Shown piece by piece: positions 1 through 6,300 of a stretch of 11,395 bases of DNA. Origin of the DNA: Candidatus Woesearchaeota archaeon. GTDB taxonomy: Archaea > Nanobdellota > Nanobdellia > Woesearchaeales > B29-G15. The stretch lies in contig QMQS01000023.1 in the NCBI GenBank assembly GCA_003650585.1, forward strand, positions 1 through 11,395. Direction: 5' to 3'. Positions within the stretch are counted from its first letter, which is position 1; each line of letters opens with the position of its first letter. A program made the position numbers and the translations under genes. The notes beneath the pieces are model-generated. The model was not told the origin of the DNA. It saw nothing but the letters and a program-made list of their open reading frames with translations, and did no database searches.

Positions 1-240
1 CTATTCTTACTTGGGGTGATTCATCTATTTTTGAGAGAATTCAGAGTCAAGCACCGCCTCTTTCTTCCACTCACCCTAGTCTTAGTTATATTCTGCCTTG
101 GGTTTGCCCTAAGGTTGCTCCCTAACAAGCATACGGTTGACATTGGTTTCTTTTTCACCGAGATTAGCTACCTTCTGGTCTACATAACCTTCGCAGCAGG
201 CCTCATCCTGGGACAGATTAGGTATTGGAGATTGAGGTAG
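1..240 (+). CDS. Multi-pass membrane protein, C-terminal fragment
   Basis: The reading frame is open from the first base, so this is the last 79 residues of a gene that starts outside the window. An in-frame GTG at 16 is probably not the real start. The fragment is strongly hydrophobic. It opens with the end of one membrane segment, followed by a basic loop (REFRVKHR). A clear helix follows (LFLPLTLVLVIFCLGFALRL), then a short polar loop (PNKHTVD), a last hydrophobic stretch (about residues 49-72) and a basic tail, RYWRLR. The basic loop and tail are probably cytoplasmic under the positive-inside rule. No family motif is visible, so transporter, enzyme or sensor cannot be told apart. It converges on the hydrolase gene at 304, with 63 bp between the two stop codons. 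Confidence 0.7.
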   Translation, partial: LFLLGVIHLFLREFRVKHRLFLPLTLVLVIFCLGFALRLLPNKHTVDIGFFFTEISYLLVYITFAAGLILGQIRYWRLR

Positions 241-303
241 GCTGTTTTATTAGTTGGGTATTAAATAAGTAAGCAGAAAGCCTTACTGAAATACCAAGAA
301 ACC

Positions 304-1086
304 CTAAAAGACTAATCTTTGTAGGGTGCTTAGCCTTTTTCCACCTATTTTTTTGAATTCAGCAAAGCCATACTCACTCACGCAATGGGCTGGGTAAACC
401 CTTTCAATATGCTCTCTTTTGATAAACTCTATTGTTTTGTCTATAACCCTGTTGTTAAAGAGATGAAACCCGCCCAGCACAGCATAAATTTTGTTTGATT
501 GACAAACCCCTTTTGTGTACTCAATAATATTACAAACCCCAGAATGTGAGCATCCAGTAACAATAACTATGCCTCTGTTTGTGTTTATTGCGATTGCTGA
601 ATCCTCCAACACAAAATCCGCTTCGCCGTTTTCTAAATAGCCCACTGGTGTCTTTGCCTCAAAATCTGTCTTTCTTGGGATTTGTCCTAGGAATACAATT
701 TTGTCTTCCTCTATCCAGAATGGTTCCTTGGTTAATACCAAGTTTGTTTTTCGCTTCAGATAATCCAAACACAGTGGAATACCTATGTAGCCCCCTCTCT
801 CAGAAAATTTTTTCTGAAAACAATCAGGATGTGCCACAATACTCTTTACATTTGAAAAATCAATAAACCTCAATCCTTCTGTGTGATCTGTATGCCCATG
901 ACTCAGAACAATGCAATCAATCTCACGCAAACTAATCTTGCCTCTCTCTGCGTTCTTAATGATATCATCAGATAGGGAAGTATCAAACAGAATTCTCTTG
1001 CCAAATGCCTCTATCAAAACACTAAAGCCAGATTTACTCCTCTGGTAAACCTCAAACTCATTGTGGAGCACTGTTATGGTTATCAT
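304..1086 (-). CDS. Metallo-beta-lactamase-fold metal-dependent hydrolase (COG1237-like)
   Basis: This 260-residue protein has the full metal-binding set of the metallo-beta-lactamase fold. The signature SHGHTDH gives H63, H65, D67 and H68. The later ligands fit H181 in GCSHSG, H208 in GGFHL and H234 in YPAHC, with D162 as a possible further ligand. The combination LSHGHTDHTEGL, GCSHSG and GGFHL is typical of the COG1237 subgroup. One archaeal member of that subgroup has been described as a dihydropterin-ribofuranosyl-aminobenzene phosphate synthase in methanopterin synthesis. Whether this protein shares that role cannot be told from sequence, so only a hydrolase or pterin-type enzyme is supported. 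There is no signal peptide, so it should act in the cytoplasm. The ATG at 1086 lies 28 nt from a TATA-like box at 1111-1118 and is probably leaderless. The gene is divergent from the M29-like gene at 1166. Confidence 0.88.
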   Translation of the reverse strand: MITITVLHNEFEVYQRSKSGFSVLIEAFGKRILFDTSLSDDIIKNAERGKISLREIDCIVLSHGHTDHTEGLRFIDFSNVKSIVAHPDCFQKKFSERGGYIGIPLCLDYLKRKTNLVLTKEPFWIEEDKIVFLGQIPRKTDFEAKTPVGYLENGEADFVLEDSAIAINTNRGIVIVTGCSHSGVCNIIEYTKGVCQSNKIYAVLGGFHLFNNRVIDKTIEFIKREHIERVYPAHCVSEYGFAEFKKIGGKRLSTLQRLVF

Positions 1087-1110
1087 ACAGCTTTAAGCCA
1101 GATTAAAGGG

Positions 1111-1118
1111 TTTATAAA
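1111..1118 (-). promoter_or_regulatory. TATA box for the COG1237-like hydrolase
   Basis: The minus strand reads ATTTTATAAAC here. Its centre is 28.5 nt before the ATG at 1086, the same spacing as several other promoters in the window. The core is nearly symmetrical, so it could also serve the divergent gene at 1166 with a 20-25 nt leader. Confidence 0.55.
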
Positions 1119-1135
1119 ATTTCCTAAAAGCAAAA

Positions 1136-1143
1136 TTAATAAA
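1136..1143 (+). promoter_or_regulatory. Possible weak TATA box for the M29-like gene
   Basis: TTAATAAA is centred 26.5 nt before the ATG at 1166, which would give a leaderless transcript. It is a poorer match than the other boxes, and the stronger element at 1111-1118 is an alternative. Confidence 0.35.
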
Positions 1144-1165
1144 GCGGGAGTGATTCAAGCGTGGC

Positions 1166-2926
1166 ATGAAATACCAGCTTTCAACATTCAATTCTGAGAC
1201 ACGATACTACACAAGGCACCTAGCAAAGCACAGGGGCAAGAGCATGCTTATTGTTGTGCCAAGATTCACCAAGGAGAGCTTTCTTGCAATCGCACCACTC
1301 AGCAGGGCTGCACATGAACTGGGCAAGGATGTGAAGGTGGTAATACCAAACGGCAACTCCAAGGCATTAGAGGTTCTGGAAGATGTTTGGGCATGCTATG
1401 AGGACCTCAAAAGGGGCAAAACAAACCCACAAACTAAGGCATTGGCAAGGTTTATCAAACTTGTATCAAAGAAAATAGAACACTTTGAAGAGATATTCAA
1501 GAGACCAAGCATCATAGTCTATGCAACACCCCAGGGTTTCAAGCTTGAAGAGCAGTACTTGCAGTACAAGCACCAATGGTTCAAGCCATACCGTCGCAAT
1601 GCTTTAAGGAAAACCTGCAGATTAGTCTGGGATAAGGTGTTTGCACTCAAGCAGAGCGAGGTGGTGGACTGCAAATTTGAGTTGGTGCCAACAAGGGAGA
1701 GATTGGAGCTTCCCCTAGAGGACTACCTAAATAACTTTGCAATAATGCTTGCAATGGTCGGCACCTGCCCTGGTAAGCCCAGGTTATCATCAGCAACCCC
1801 CAGAGCAAGCCAGCTGGCAAAGCCAGAGCGGGTCTCTGAGCTTATTGCAACCCTAAGCGGGTGTGAGCTGGATAAGGACATACCAGACCCGGTTTTCAAG
1901 GCATACAAAAAGCTCTCTGAATTGCTGGGTTTGGCAAGATTGAAACCAGGAGATGCTATATTCGCCATTTCAGGCAAGGGCTACTATGGCTTGCATGCCT
2001 TTGGAGAGAAGATTGGCTACCCCACTAAAAACAGAAAATCAAGGTGGCAATCGCCAACCCAGATGATGCTCAAATTACCCTTTTATCCTCAAACAGCCCA
2101 TGAGGAGAGACCCCCTTTAACCAGGATTGGCTTCACAGAAACCCTGCCAATAGATGTGTTCATCCAATCCTGCAATATTGACTGGGATGAGATGCGCAAA
2201 CGCAACCTCCAACTCCAGAAGCTTATACAAGGATGCGATAAACTCGAGGTCACAGGAAAGCCTCTCAACGGCAAGAGCACCAATCTTGTGGTTTACATCA
2301 AATCAGCTAAAAGAGAGAGGAGTATCATGCTCTCAGATGGGGACGCCAGAACCAAGATTGACACAAGCCACTTCAGAAAGACAGGGATAAAAGCAGGGAG
2401 GATGGCTAATATACCTGCTGGTGAGGTCTTTTTTACGCCTGAATCAATTGAGGGGGTGTTTGTGGGTGATGTGGTGATTGCAATTGACCAGAGCTACAAA
2501 CTTAACCCCAAGAAGCCATTGGTGATCAAGGCCAAGGAGGGCTTTTATCAGGTGGTGGATGGTGATACCAATATAATAAAAAAGCTCAACAAGAAAAAGA
2601 GAGAAAGCTGGAGACTATTGCTGGAGCAGGAGAAGCATGGCTCTGCCCCAAAGCGCTTGATACAGCTTAAAAAGAGAAACTTTAACAGGATTGGAGAGTT
2701 TGCAATAAACACCAACCCAAAGGCAAAGCTGTGTGATTACCTCATTGTTAATGAAAAGATTGCACACATGATACACATTGCTCTGGGTTCTGGGTTTGAA
2801 CCAGACAGGGCAACAAGCTATCATATGGACATAGTCATAGACGCCAAAAGACAAAGGCTTAATATAGTGGGGGTAAAGGGCAACAAACGAGTGTGGATAA
2901 TGAAGCAAGGGCGCTTGGTAGCATAA
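1166..2926 (+). CDS. M29-like (aminopeptidase T-type) metallopeptidase with long N-terminal region
   Basis: The C-terminal third matches the M29 aminopeptidase pattern. IPAGEVFFTPE carries E420, GEFAINTNP carries E511, and NEKIAHMIHIALGSGF carries E530 and H537. YHMD gives H553 and D555. In family M29 these positions bind a pair of metal ions that remove N-terminal residues from peptides. The tyrosine usually found seven residues after the histidine is F544 here. At 586 residues the protein is much longer than the usual 360-410. The extra length lies at the N-terminus (about residues 1-200), has no recognised motif and is rich in Lys, Arg and aromatic residues. There is no signal peptide, so it is cytoplasmic. 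The proteasome-activating ATPase gene follows after a gap of about 120 bp. An aminopeptidase trimming proteasome products would fit that context, but this is inference. The ATG at 1166 has only a distant GGAGTGA upstream. Confidence 0.75.
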   Translation: MKYQLSTFNSETRYYTRHLAKHRGKSMLIVVPRFTKESFLAIAPLSRAAHELGKDVKVVIPNGNSKALEVLEDVWACYEDLKRGKTNPQTKALARFIKLVSKKIEHFEEIFKRPSIIVYATPQGFKLEEQYLQYKHQWFKPYRRNALRKTCRLVWDKVFALKQSEVVDCKFELVPTRERLELPLEDYLNNFAIMLAMVGTCPGKPRLSSATPRASQLAKPERVSELIATLSGCELDKDIPDPVFKAYKKLSELLGLARLKPGDAIFAISGKGYYGLHAFGEKIGYPTKNRKSRWQSPTQMMLKLPFYPQTAHEERPPLTRIGFTETLPIDVFIQSCNIDWDEMRKRNLQLQKLIQGCDKLEVTGKPLNGKSTNLVVYIKSAKRERSIMLSDGDARTKIDTSHFRKTGIKAGRMANIPAGEVFFTPESIEGVFVGDVVIAIDQSYKLNPKKPLVIKAKEGFYQVVDGDTNIIKKLNKKKRESWRLLLEQEKHGSAPKRLIQLKKRNFNRIGEFAINTNPKAKLCDYLIVNEKIAHMIHIALGSGFEPDRATSYHMDIVIDAKRQRLNIVGVKGNKRVWIMKQGRLVA

Positions 2927-3019
2927 TTTTTAACATACGTGTTCCAATTCCTTTACCCACCATATTACGAGTGAAATAGCTCGAGTTTACAACTTGGTTT
3001 ATATAGATTTCGGATAAGT

Positions 3020-3027
3020 TTTTTAAA
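3020..3027 (+). promoter_or_regulatory. TATA box for the PAN-like gene
   Basis: TTTTTAAA is centred 27.5 nt before the ATG at 3051, matching the spacing elsewhere in the window. A second AT-rich element, TTTATATA at 2998-3005, would instead give a short leader. Confidence 0.5.
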
Positions 3028-3050
3028 CAAAGGATTCTTACTCAATGGGC

Positions 3051-4187
3051 ATGGGAAACACAAACAATGGCCTAGACAAAGCAGTTTACTCTTACGCTTA
3101 TTCCTATTCACAATTAGAGGAGGAGAACAGGATACTTAGAGAAACAGTGGGGCACATGCGTGAGCGCTTGAACCGCTTCATGTCAAAGCCCCTAATGGTA
3201 TGTGAAGTCAAGGATGTGCTCAAGGATGGGGTTCTTATCAAAATACCCAATGGCAATCAGTTCTGCGTAAATTTTCTCCCTGAACTGAAACTTGCCCCAG
3301 GCGATACAGTGCTGGTTGAACAGAAAAACCTCACCATTGTAAAAAAGATTGACACAACCTCTGAATTCAATGTTGAGCGCTTTGTTATCATCGAGAAGCC
3401 CACTGTTACATTCAAGGATATCGGTGGCTTAAAAGAGCAGATTCGGGAGATAAAGGAGGTTATCGAGCTGCCCCTGACAAACCCAGAACTTTTCAAGAGG
3501 GTTGGTATCCAACCGCCTAAAGGAATCCTATTGCATGGTGACTCTGGCACAGGGAAGACGCTGTTGGCAAAGGCAGTTGCCAATTCAACAAATGCAACCT
3601 TTATAGAGATTGTGGCCTCTGAACTTGTGCAAAAGTTTATTGGTGAGGGTGCCAAACTGGTCAAAGAGATATTCGACCTGGCAAAGAAAAAAGCCCCTTC
3701 AATAGTTTTCATTGACGAACTGGACGCCCTTGCATCAAAGAGAATCGAGCTAGGAACCTCTGGTGAGCGGGAGGTTCAGCGCACCTTCATGCAACTCCTC
3801 GCTGAGATTGATGGGTTTAAAACATTGGGCAATGTAAAGGTGATTGGTTGCACCAATCGCAAAGACATTCTTGACCCTGCTATTATTAGACCAGGTCGCC
3901 TCGATAGATTGATTGAGGTGCCACTCCCAGACGAGGAGGGACGCATGGAAATACTTGGAATCCACACACGGAGGATGAATCTGAGAGGTGTCAACAAGCA
4001 GGTTCTTGTAAAGAAAATGGTTGGTTTCTCAGGTGCAGAGATAAAGGCGGTCTGCACTGAGGCAGGGTACTTTGCAATAAGGGACAAGCGTGACTATGTA
4101 ACCCAGGAAGATTTCTTGAACGCCATAAATAAGGTGTTGGCCTCAGAGGAAAGAGATGGGGAGGAATACCTCCATATGTTTGGTTGA
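3051..4187 (+). CDS. Proteasome-activating nucleotidase-like AAA ATPase
   Basis: This 378-residue protein has the PAN/Rpt domain order. A short coiled coil (about residues 18-45) is followed by an OB-type domain (about 46-105) and an AAA module. In the AAA module, Walker A is GDSGTGKT (163-170) and the pore loop is FIG (196-198). Walker B is IVFIDELDA with E223, the sensor-1 asparagine is N269, and the arginine-finger segment is RPGRLDR (280-286). Such hexamers unfold proteins and open the gate of the 20S proteasome. Walker A has DS where most PANs have PP. The C-terminus ends MFG, a phenylalanine version of the hydrophobic-Tyr-X docking tail. The protein is shorter than most PANs (about 400-430) because its coiled coil is short. 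The ATG at 3051 fits TATA spacing better than the ATG at 3045, which would add Met-Gly. Specific partners are not shown by the sequence. Confidence 0.9.
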   Translation: MGNTNNGLDKAVYSYAYSYSQLEEENRILRETVGHMRERLNRFMSKPLMVCEVKDVLKDGVLIKIPNGNQFCVNFLPELKLAPGDTVLVEQKNLTIVKKIDTTSEFNVERFVIIEKPTVTFKDIGGLKEQIREIKEVIELPLTNPELFKRVGIQPPKGILLHGDSGTGKTLLAKAVANSTNATFIEIVASELVQKFIGEGAKLVKEIFDLAKKKAPSIVFIDELDALASKRIELGTSGEREVQRTFMQLLAEIDGFKTLGNVKVIGCTNRKDILDPAIIRPGRLDRLIEVPLPDEEGRMEILGIHTRRMNLRGVNKQVLVKKMVGFSGAEIKAVCTEAGYFAIRDKRDYVTQEDFLNAINKVLASEERDGEEYLHMFG

Positions 4188-4221
4188 ACTCTGGGAAAGA
4201 TTGACGATAAAACCCGAAAAT

Positions 4222-4229
4222 TTTTTAAA
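4222..4229 (+). promoter_or_regulatory. TATA box for the PAS-GGDEF gene
   Basis: TTTTTAAAGG is centred 26.5 nt before the ATG at 4252. No ribosome binding site lies before that ATG, so the transcript is probably leaderless. Confidence 0.6.
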
Positions 4230-4251
4230 GGATGAATGTTCTTACATATAA

Positions 4252-5100
4252 ATGGTGACAAATCAGGGGGACCTTGAAAGCAGGTTGGTTGAGCATTCGC
4301 CCCTACCAATGCTTGTAGTAGAGGGTACAGGCAAAATTCTGTATTCAAACGAAGCAACCTCATCCCTCTTTGGGGTTGAGCCTGAGTCACTTGAAGGTAA
4401 GAGTGTTAGAGTGTTTATCCCAGAGTACAATCCCTCATATGCTAGGCAAAGGACGGTTGTTAGAGTATCTGAAGGAAAAGAGTGCCCTGTGGAAGTATTC
4501 TATAAGCGCCAGGGGAATGACTGGCTTGTGTACCTCGTGGATATCACTGATCAGCAGAAAAAGGAAAAGAAACTAACAGAGCTAGCCATTAGAGACCCCT
4601 TAACTGGATTACTCAACCGAAGGTTCTTGGAAGAGCTTCTCAGTGAAGAGGACCTATTAAAGGCAAGATACGAGGGGGGACCAGGGCTTATAGAGGAATT
4701 CTTTAAGAAGTATGGAAACATCATTGGTGTGATGATGATAGATGTTAACCACTTTGATTTGATTAACAACACTAGTGGGCACACTGCAGGGGATGCTGTC
4801 CTTAGAGACGTTGCACAAATAATCGAAAGAGAGGTAAGGGATTCAGATATTGCTATAAGGTACGGAGGAGACGAATTCTTGGTCTTAGCACCAAATTGCG
4901 ACAAGGCATTAGAGAGTATTGCAGAGAGGATAAAGCAAGCAGTGAGTGAATACAGCTCAAAACAAAAGGTTACTTCTGCTCCAGTTTCTGTGGCAATAGG
5001 GTATCATTATTGGGACATACGCACCCAGCAATCACTCGCAAAGGCAATACACATTGCTGACCAGAGGATGTATAAGGATAAGAATGGGGTAGCTCAGTAG
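4252..5100 (+). CDS. PAS-GGDEF protein, predicted diguanylate cyclase
   Basis: The protein has 282 residues. Residues 1-100 resemble a PAS sensor domain (SPLPMLVVEGTGKILYSNEA, then a VYLVDITDQQ ending), joined by a charged linker to a GGDEF domain that begins DPLTGLLNRRF at 115. GGDEF domains make cyclic di-GMP from two GTP. The loop is intact (RYGGDEF, 203-209), with D164, N172 and D181 at the metal and guanine positions. R196-D199 (RDSD) sits five residues before GGDEF, exactly where the product-inhibition site lies. The usual phosphate-contact lysine after F168 is D169, and the C-terminus ends early at NGVAQ, so catalytic strength is uncertain. There are no membrane segments, so it should be a soluble sensor. 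No EAL, HD-GYP or PilZ partner is in the window. GGDEF proteins are rare in archaea, and the flanking genes argue that this DNA is archaeal. Confidence 0.9.
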   Translation: MVTNQGDLESRLVEHSPLPMLVVEGTGKILYSNEATSSLFGVEPESLEGKSVRVFIPEYNPSYARQRTVVRVSEGKECPVEVFYKRQGNDWLVYLVDITDQQKKEKKLTELAIRDPLTGLLNRRFLEELLSEEDLLKARYEGGPGLIEEFFKKYGNIIGVMMIDVNHFDLINNTSGHTAGDAVLRDVAQIIEREVRDSDIAIRYGGDEFLVLAPNCDKALESIAERIKQAVSEYSSKQKVTSAPVSVAIGYHYWDIRTQQSLAKAIHIADQRMYKDKNGVAQ

Positions 5101-5243
5101 TTACTTCCGCTCATCATCTTCTCATCAGAGGGTGTTCACCTCATCACCGCTACCCTAGCAGAGTTCAGTTGCGGAATGTTAAAAACCTTTCTGTTTTAAT
5201 TGAATATAAAGCCACTGGACACAAGACACTTGGCTGGATGGAA

Positions 5244-5251
5244 TTTTTAAA
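5244..5251 (+). promoter_or_regulatory. TATA box for the three-gene microprotein operon
   Basis: TTTTTAAA is centred about 27 nt before position 5275. That gives a leader of roughly 14 nt holding the ribosome binding site of the first small gene. The preceding stretch, 5101-5243, holds nothing else recognised. Confidence 0.5.
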
Positions 5252-5288
5252 CCAAGCAACTATGTTTCTTGTTAAAGAGGTGATACAA

Positions 5289-5390
5289 ATGAAGACAAAG
5301 ATTGACCTTAGCCCTGAAACAATTGAGCACCTGTTCTTCAAGAACGTGCTAGAGTTCACCAAGAGATGCGTGGCAGGGGGGTGTCAATGA
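5289..5390 (+). CDS. Microprotein, 33 residues, first gene of a small operon
   Basis: The product starts MKTKIDLSPETIEHLFFKNV and ends with a cysteine-bearing tail, RCVAGGCQ. It is probably a single amphipathic helix (about residues 8-27) with two cysteines (C27 and C32). No family is recognised. The start is supported by AAAGAGGTG with GGTG exactly 6 nt before the ATG, the spacing used by other genes here. A TTG at 5169 would extend the frame, but it has no ribosome binding site and would place the strong one inside the gene. The stop overlaps the next start by one base (TGATG), which suggests coupled translation. Cys-rich tails can bind metal, but two cysteines are weak evidence. The function is unknown. 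Confidence 0.6.
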   Translation: MKTKIDLSPETIEHLFFKNVLEFTKRCVAGGCQ

Positions 5391-5503
5391 TGGAACCAAC
5401 AAGTGAGGACTTTTACAACGTTGAAGCAATTAATGAATTCATGGAGAACGATCAGATTACCCCTTCAGAGGAGGGGTTTATGCTTGGGTATCTCTCAACA
5501 TAA
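5390..5503 (+). CDS. Microprotein, 37 residues, acidic, second gene of the small operon
   Basis: The product starts MEPTSEDFYNVEAINEFMEN and ends SEEGFMLGYLST. It is strongly acidic, with a net charge of about -8, and looks like two short helices. The run GGGGGGTG ends 6 nt before the second of two adjacent ATGs (5387 and 5390), so 5390 is the better start. That ATG shares its A with the TGA of the previous gene. No domain is recognised. Short acidic proteins ending in a pattern like SxEEGFMLGY do occur in small archaeal genomes as far as I recall, but I cannot confirm a family here. The position between two other microproteins, each with a good ribosome binding site, is the main evidence that it is real. 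Confidence 0.6.
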   Translation: MEPTSEDFYNVEAINEFMENDQITPSEEGFMLGYLST

Positions 5504-5517
5504 AGGGGGTGGTTGGT

Positions 5518-5637
5518 ATGCTATTTAGAAGAAGCAAGGCAAATTATATGGGTTGGGAGGAGTACAAAGCCAAGATTGATTTTCTTGAGATGTTTCTGTG
5601 GCAACAATCAGTGAGAAGGGCAAACCTCAAAGCATAA
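5518..5637 (+). CDS. Microprotein, 39 residues, basic, third gene of the small operon
   Basis: The product starts MLFRRSKANYMGWEEYKAKI and ends in a basic helix, SVRRANLKA. It is basic (net charge about +5), in contrast to its acidic neighbour. It carries an aromatic-rich helix (about residues 12-30) that includes two tryptophans. GGGGGTG lies 6 nt before the ATG, the same arrangement as the two genes upstream, and the gap from the previous stop is 14 bp. No family is recognised. The opposite charges of the second and third products would allow them to bind each other, but that is speculation. Nucleic-acid or membrane-surface binding would also suit the basic, aromatic composition. The gene ends about 80 bp before the TsaC-like gene, which has its own promoter. 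Confidence 0.6.
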   Translation: MLFRRSKANYMGWEEYKAKIDFLEMFLWQQSVRRANLKA

Positions 5638-5686
5638 GCAACTAGCCACAGAAATCAAGAGTGAGTTAAAAAATTAACCCAATAAA

Positions 5687-5694
5687 TTTTTAAA
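5687..5694 (+). promoter_or_regulatory. TATA box for the TsaC-like/phosphoesterase operon
   Basis: TTTTTAAA is centred 28.5 nt before the ATG at 5719, which suggests a leaderless or near-leaderless transcript for the two overlapping genes. Confidence 0.55.
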
Positions 5695-5718
5695 TCGTAA
5701 AACCTTCTACCCAGAGGC

Positions 5719-6300
5719 ATGATTATAACAAAGAACGAGCTTTGGTCAGAGAAGGAGAGGTTTGCCAAGAAAGTGGTAGAGGGTGCGATATTCTTGCACC
5801 CAACAGACACAATAAACGGGCTTGGGTGTAATGCCCTGCATGATGAGGCGGTTAAGCAGCTTAGAAAGATAAAGGCAACCCCAGACAACCCCTTCTCTGT
5901 CATTGCCCCATCAAAGGACTGGATAAAAGAGAACTGTGTTATTGACGAGAAGGCAGAGGCATGGCTGAACAAACTTCCCGGTCCATACACACTAGTATTA
6001 AAACTCAAAAACAAGAATGCTGTTTCTAAACATGTAAACCCTAAAGACGATACAATAGGTATTAGAATACCCAACCATTGGATTTCTGAGTTTGTGAGCC
6101 ACATTGGTATACCAGTGATTACAACCAGTGCTAATGTGCGTGGGCATGAATACAACGACGATTTGGATGAGCTGCACCCCAAGATAAAGAACGGGGTTGA
6201 GTTTATGATTTACGAGGTAAGGCCAAAGGGGAGTCCCTCTGATATAGTCATCTTGACGGAAGAGAAGCCAAGAATAATCAAGAGGTCTAAGCAAAAATGA
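5719..6300 (+). CDS. Sua5/YciO/YrdC-domain protein, probable threonylcarbamoyl-AMP synthase
   Basis: This 193-residue protein is a single YrdC-type domain. Family marks are HPTDTINGLGCNA (27-39), LPGPYTLVLKLK (86-97), GIRIPNH (114-120) and TTSANVRG (135-142), which includes the S-x-N motif. TsaC/Sua5 enzymes condense threonine, bicarbonate and ATP to threonylcarbamoyl-AMP. KEOPS then transfers that group to A37 of tRNAs reading ANN codons. The K-x-R motif is K-x-K here (RKIKATPDNPF, 49-59), and the C-terminal Sua5 domain of many archaeal enzymes (about 340 residues) is absent. A YciO-like paralogue with another role therefore remains possible. There is no transmembrane segment, so it is cytoplasmic. 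The stop overlaps the next start (ATGA), indicating translational coupling with the phosphoesterase. Confidence 0.85.
   Translation: MIITKNELWSEKERFAKKVVEGAIFLHPTDTINGLGCNALHDEAVKQLRKIKATPDNPFSVIAPSKDWIKENCVIDEKAEAWLNKLPGPYTLVLKLKNKNAVSKHVNPKDDTIGIRIPNHWISEFVSHIGIPVITTSANVRGHEYNDDLDELHPKIKNGVEFMIYEVRPKGSPSDIVILTEEKPRIIKRSKQK

Noticed and set aside
2968..2985. Small hairpin CGAG/CTCG between the M29-like and PAN-like genes
   Set aside because: The 4-bp stem with an 8-nt loop is expected by chance.
3257..3712. Open frame of 151 codons on the minus strand inside the PAN-like gene
   Set aside because: Shadow of the strongly conserved AAA gene. It has no promoter or ribosome binding site of its own.
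5131..5142. Hairpin GGTG-TT-CACC in the gap after the GGDEF gene
   Set aside because: Only 4 bp with a 2-nt loop and no T-run behind it. Too small to call a terminator or riboswitch.
5085..5160. tRNA-like stretch: GGGTAGCTCAGTAG at 5087-5100 with a complementary GCTACCC at 5149-5155
   Set aside because: The 7-bp acceptor-like pairing and TAGCTCAGT recall a tRNA start, but the D-stem partner GAGC, a clean anticodon arm and a proper T-loop with its invariant A are missing. The left arm is also the end of the GGDEF gene.
5101..5243. Non-coding RNA or riboswitch before the microprotein operon
   Set aside because: No stable fold or known aptamer motif was found by eye, and the promoter at 5244-5251 would leave this stretch untranscribed.
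5169..5288. N-terminal extension of the first microprotein from a TTG
   Set aside because: It has no ribosome binding site, and it would place the TATA box and strong GAGGTG signal inside the coding region.
5655..6182. Open frame of 175 codons on the minus strand opposite the TsaC-like gene
   Set aside because: The plus-strand frame has clear YrdC motifs and a promoter. The antisense frame is a by-product of codon use.
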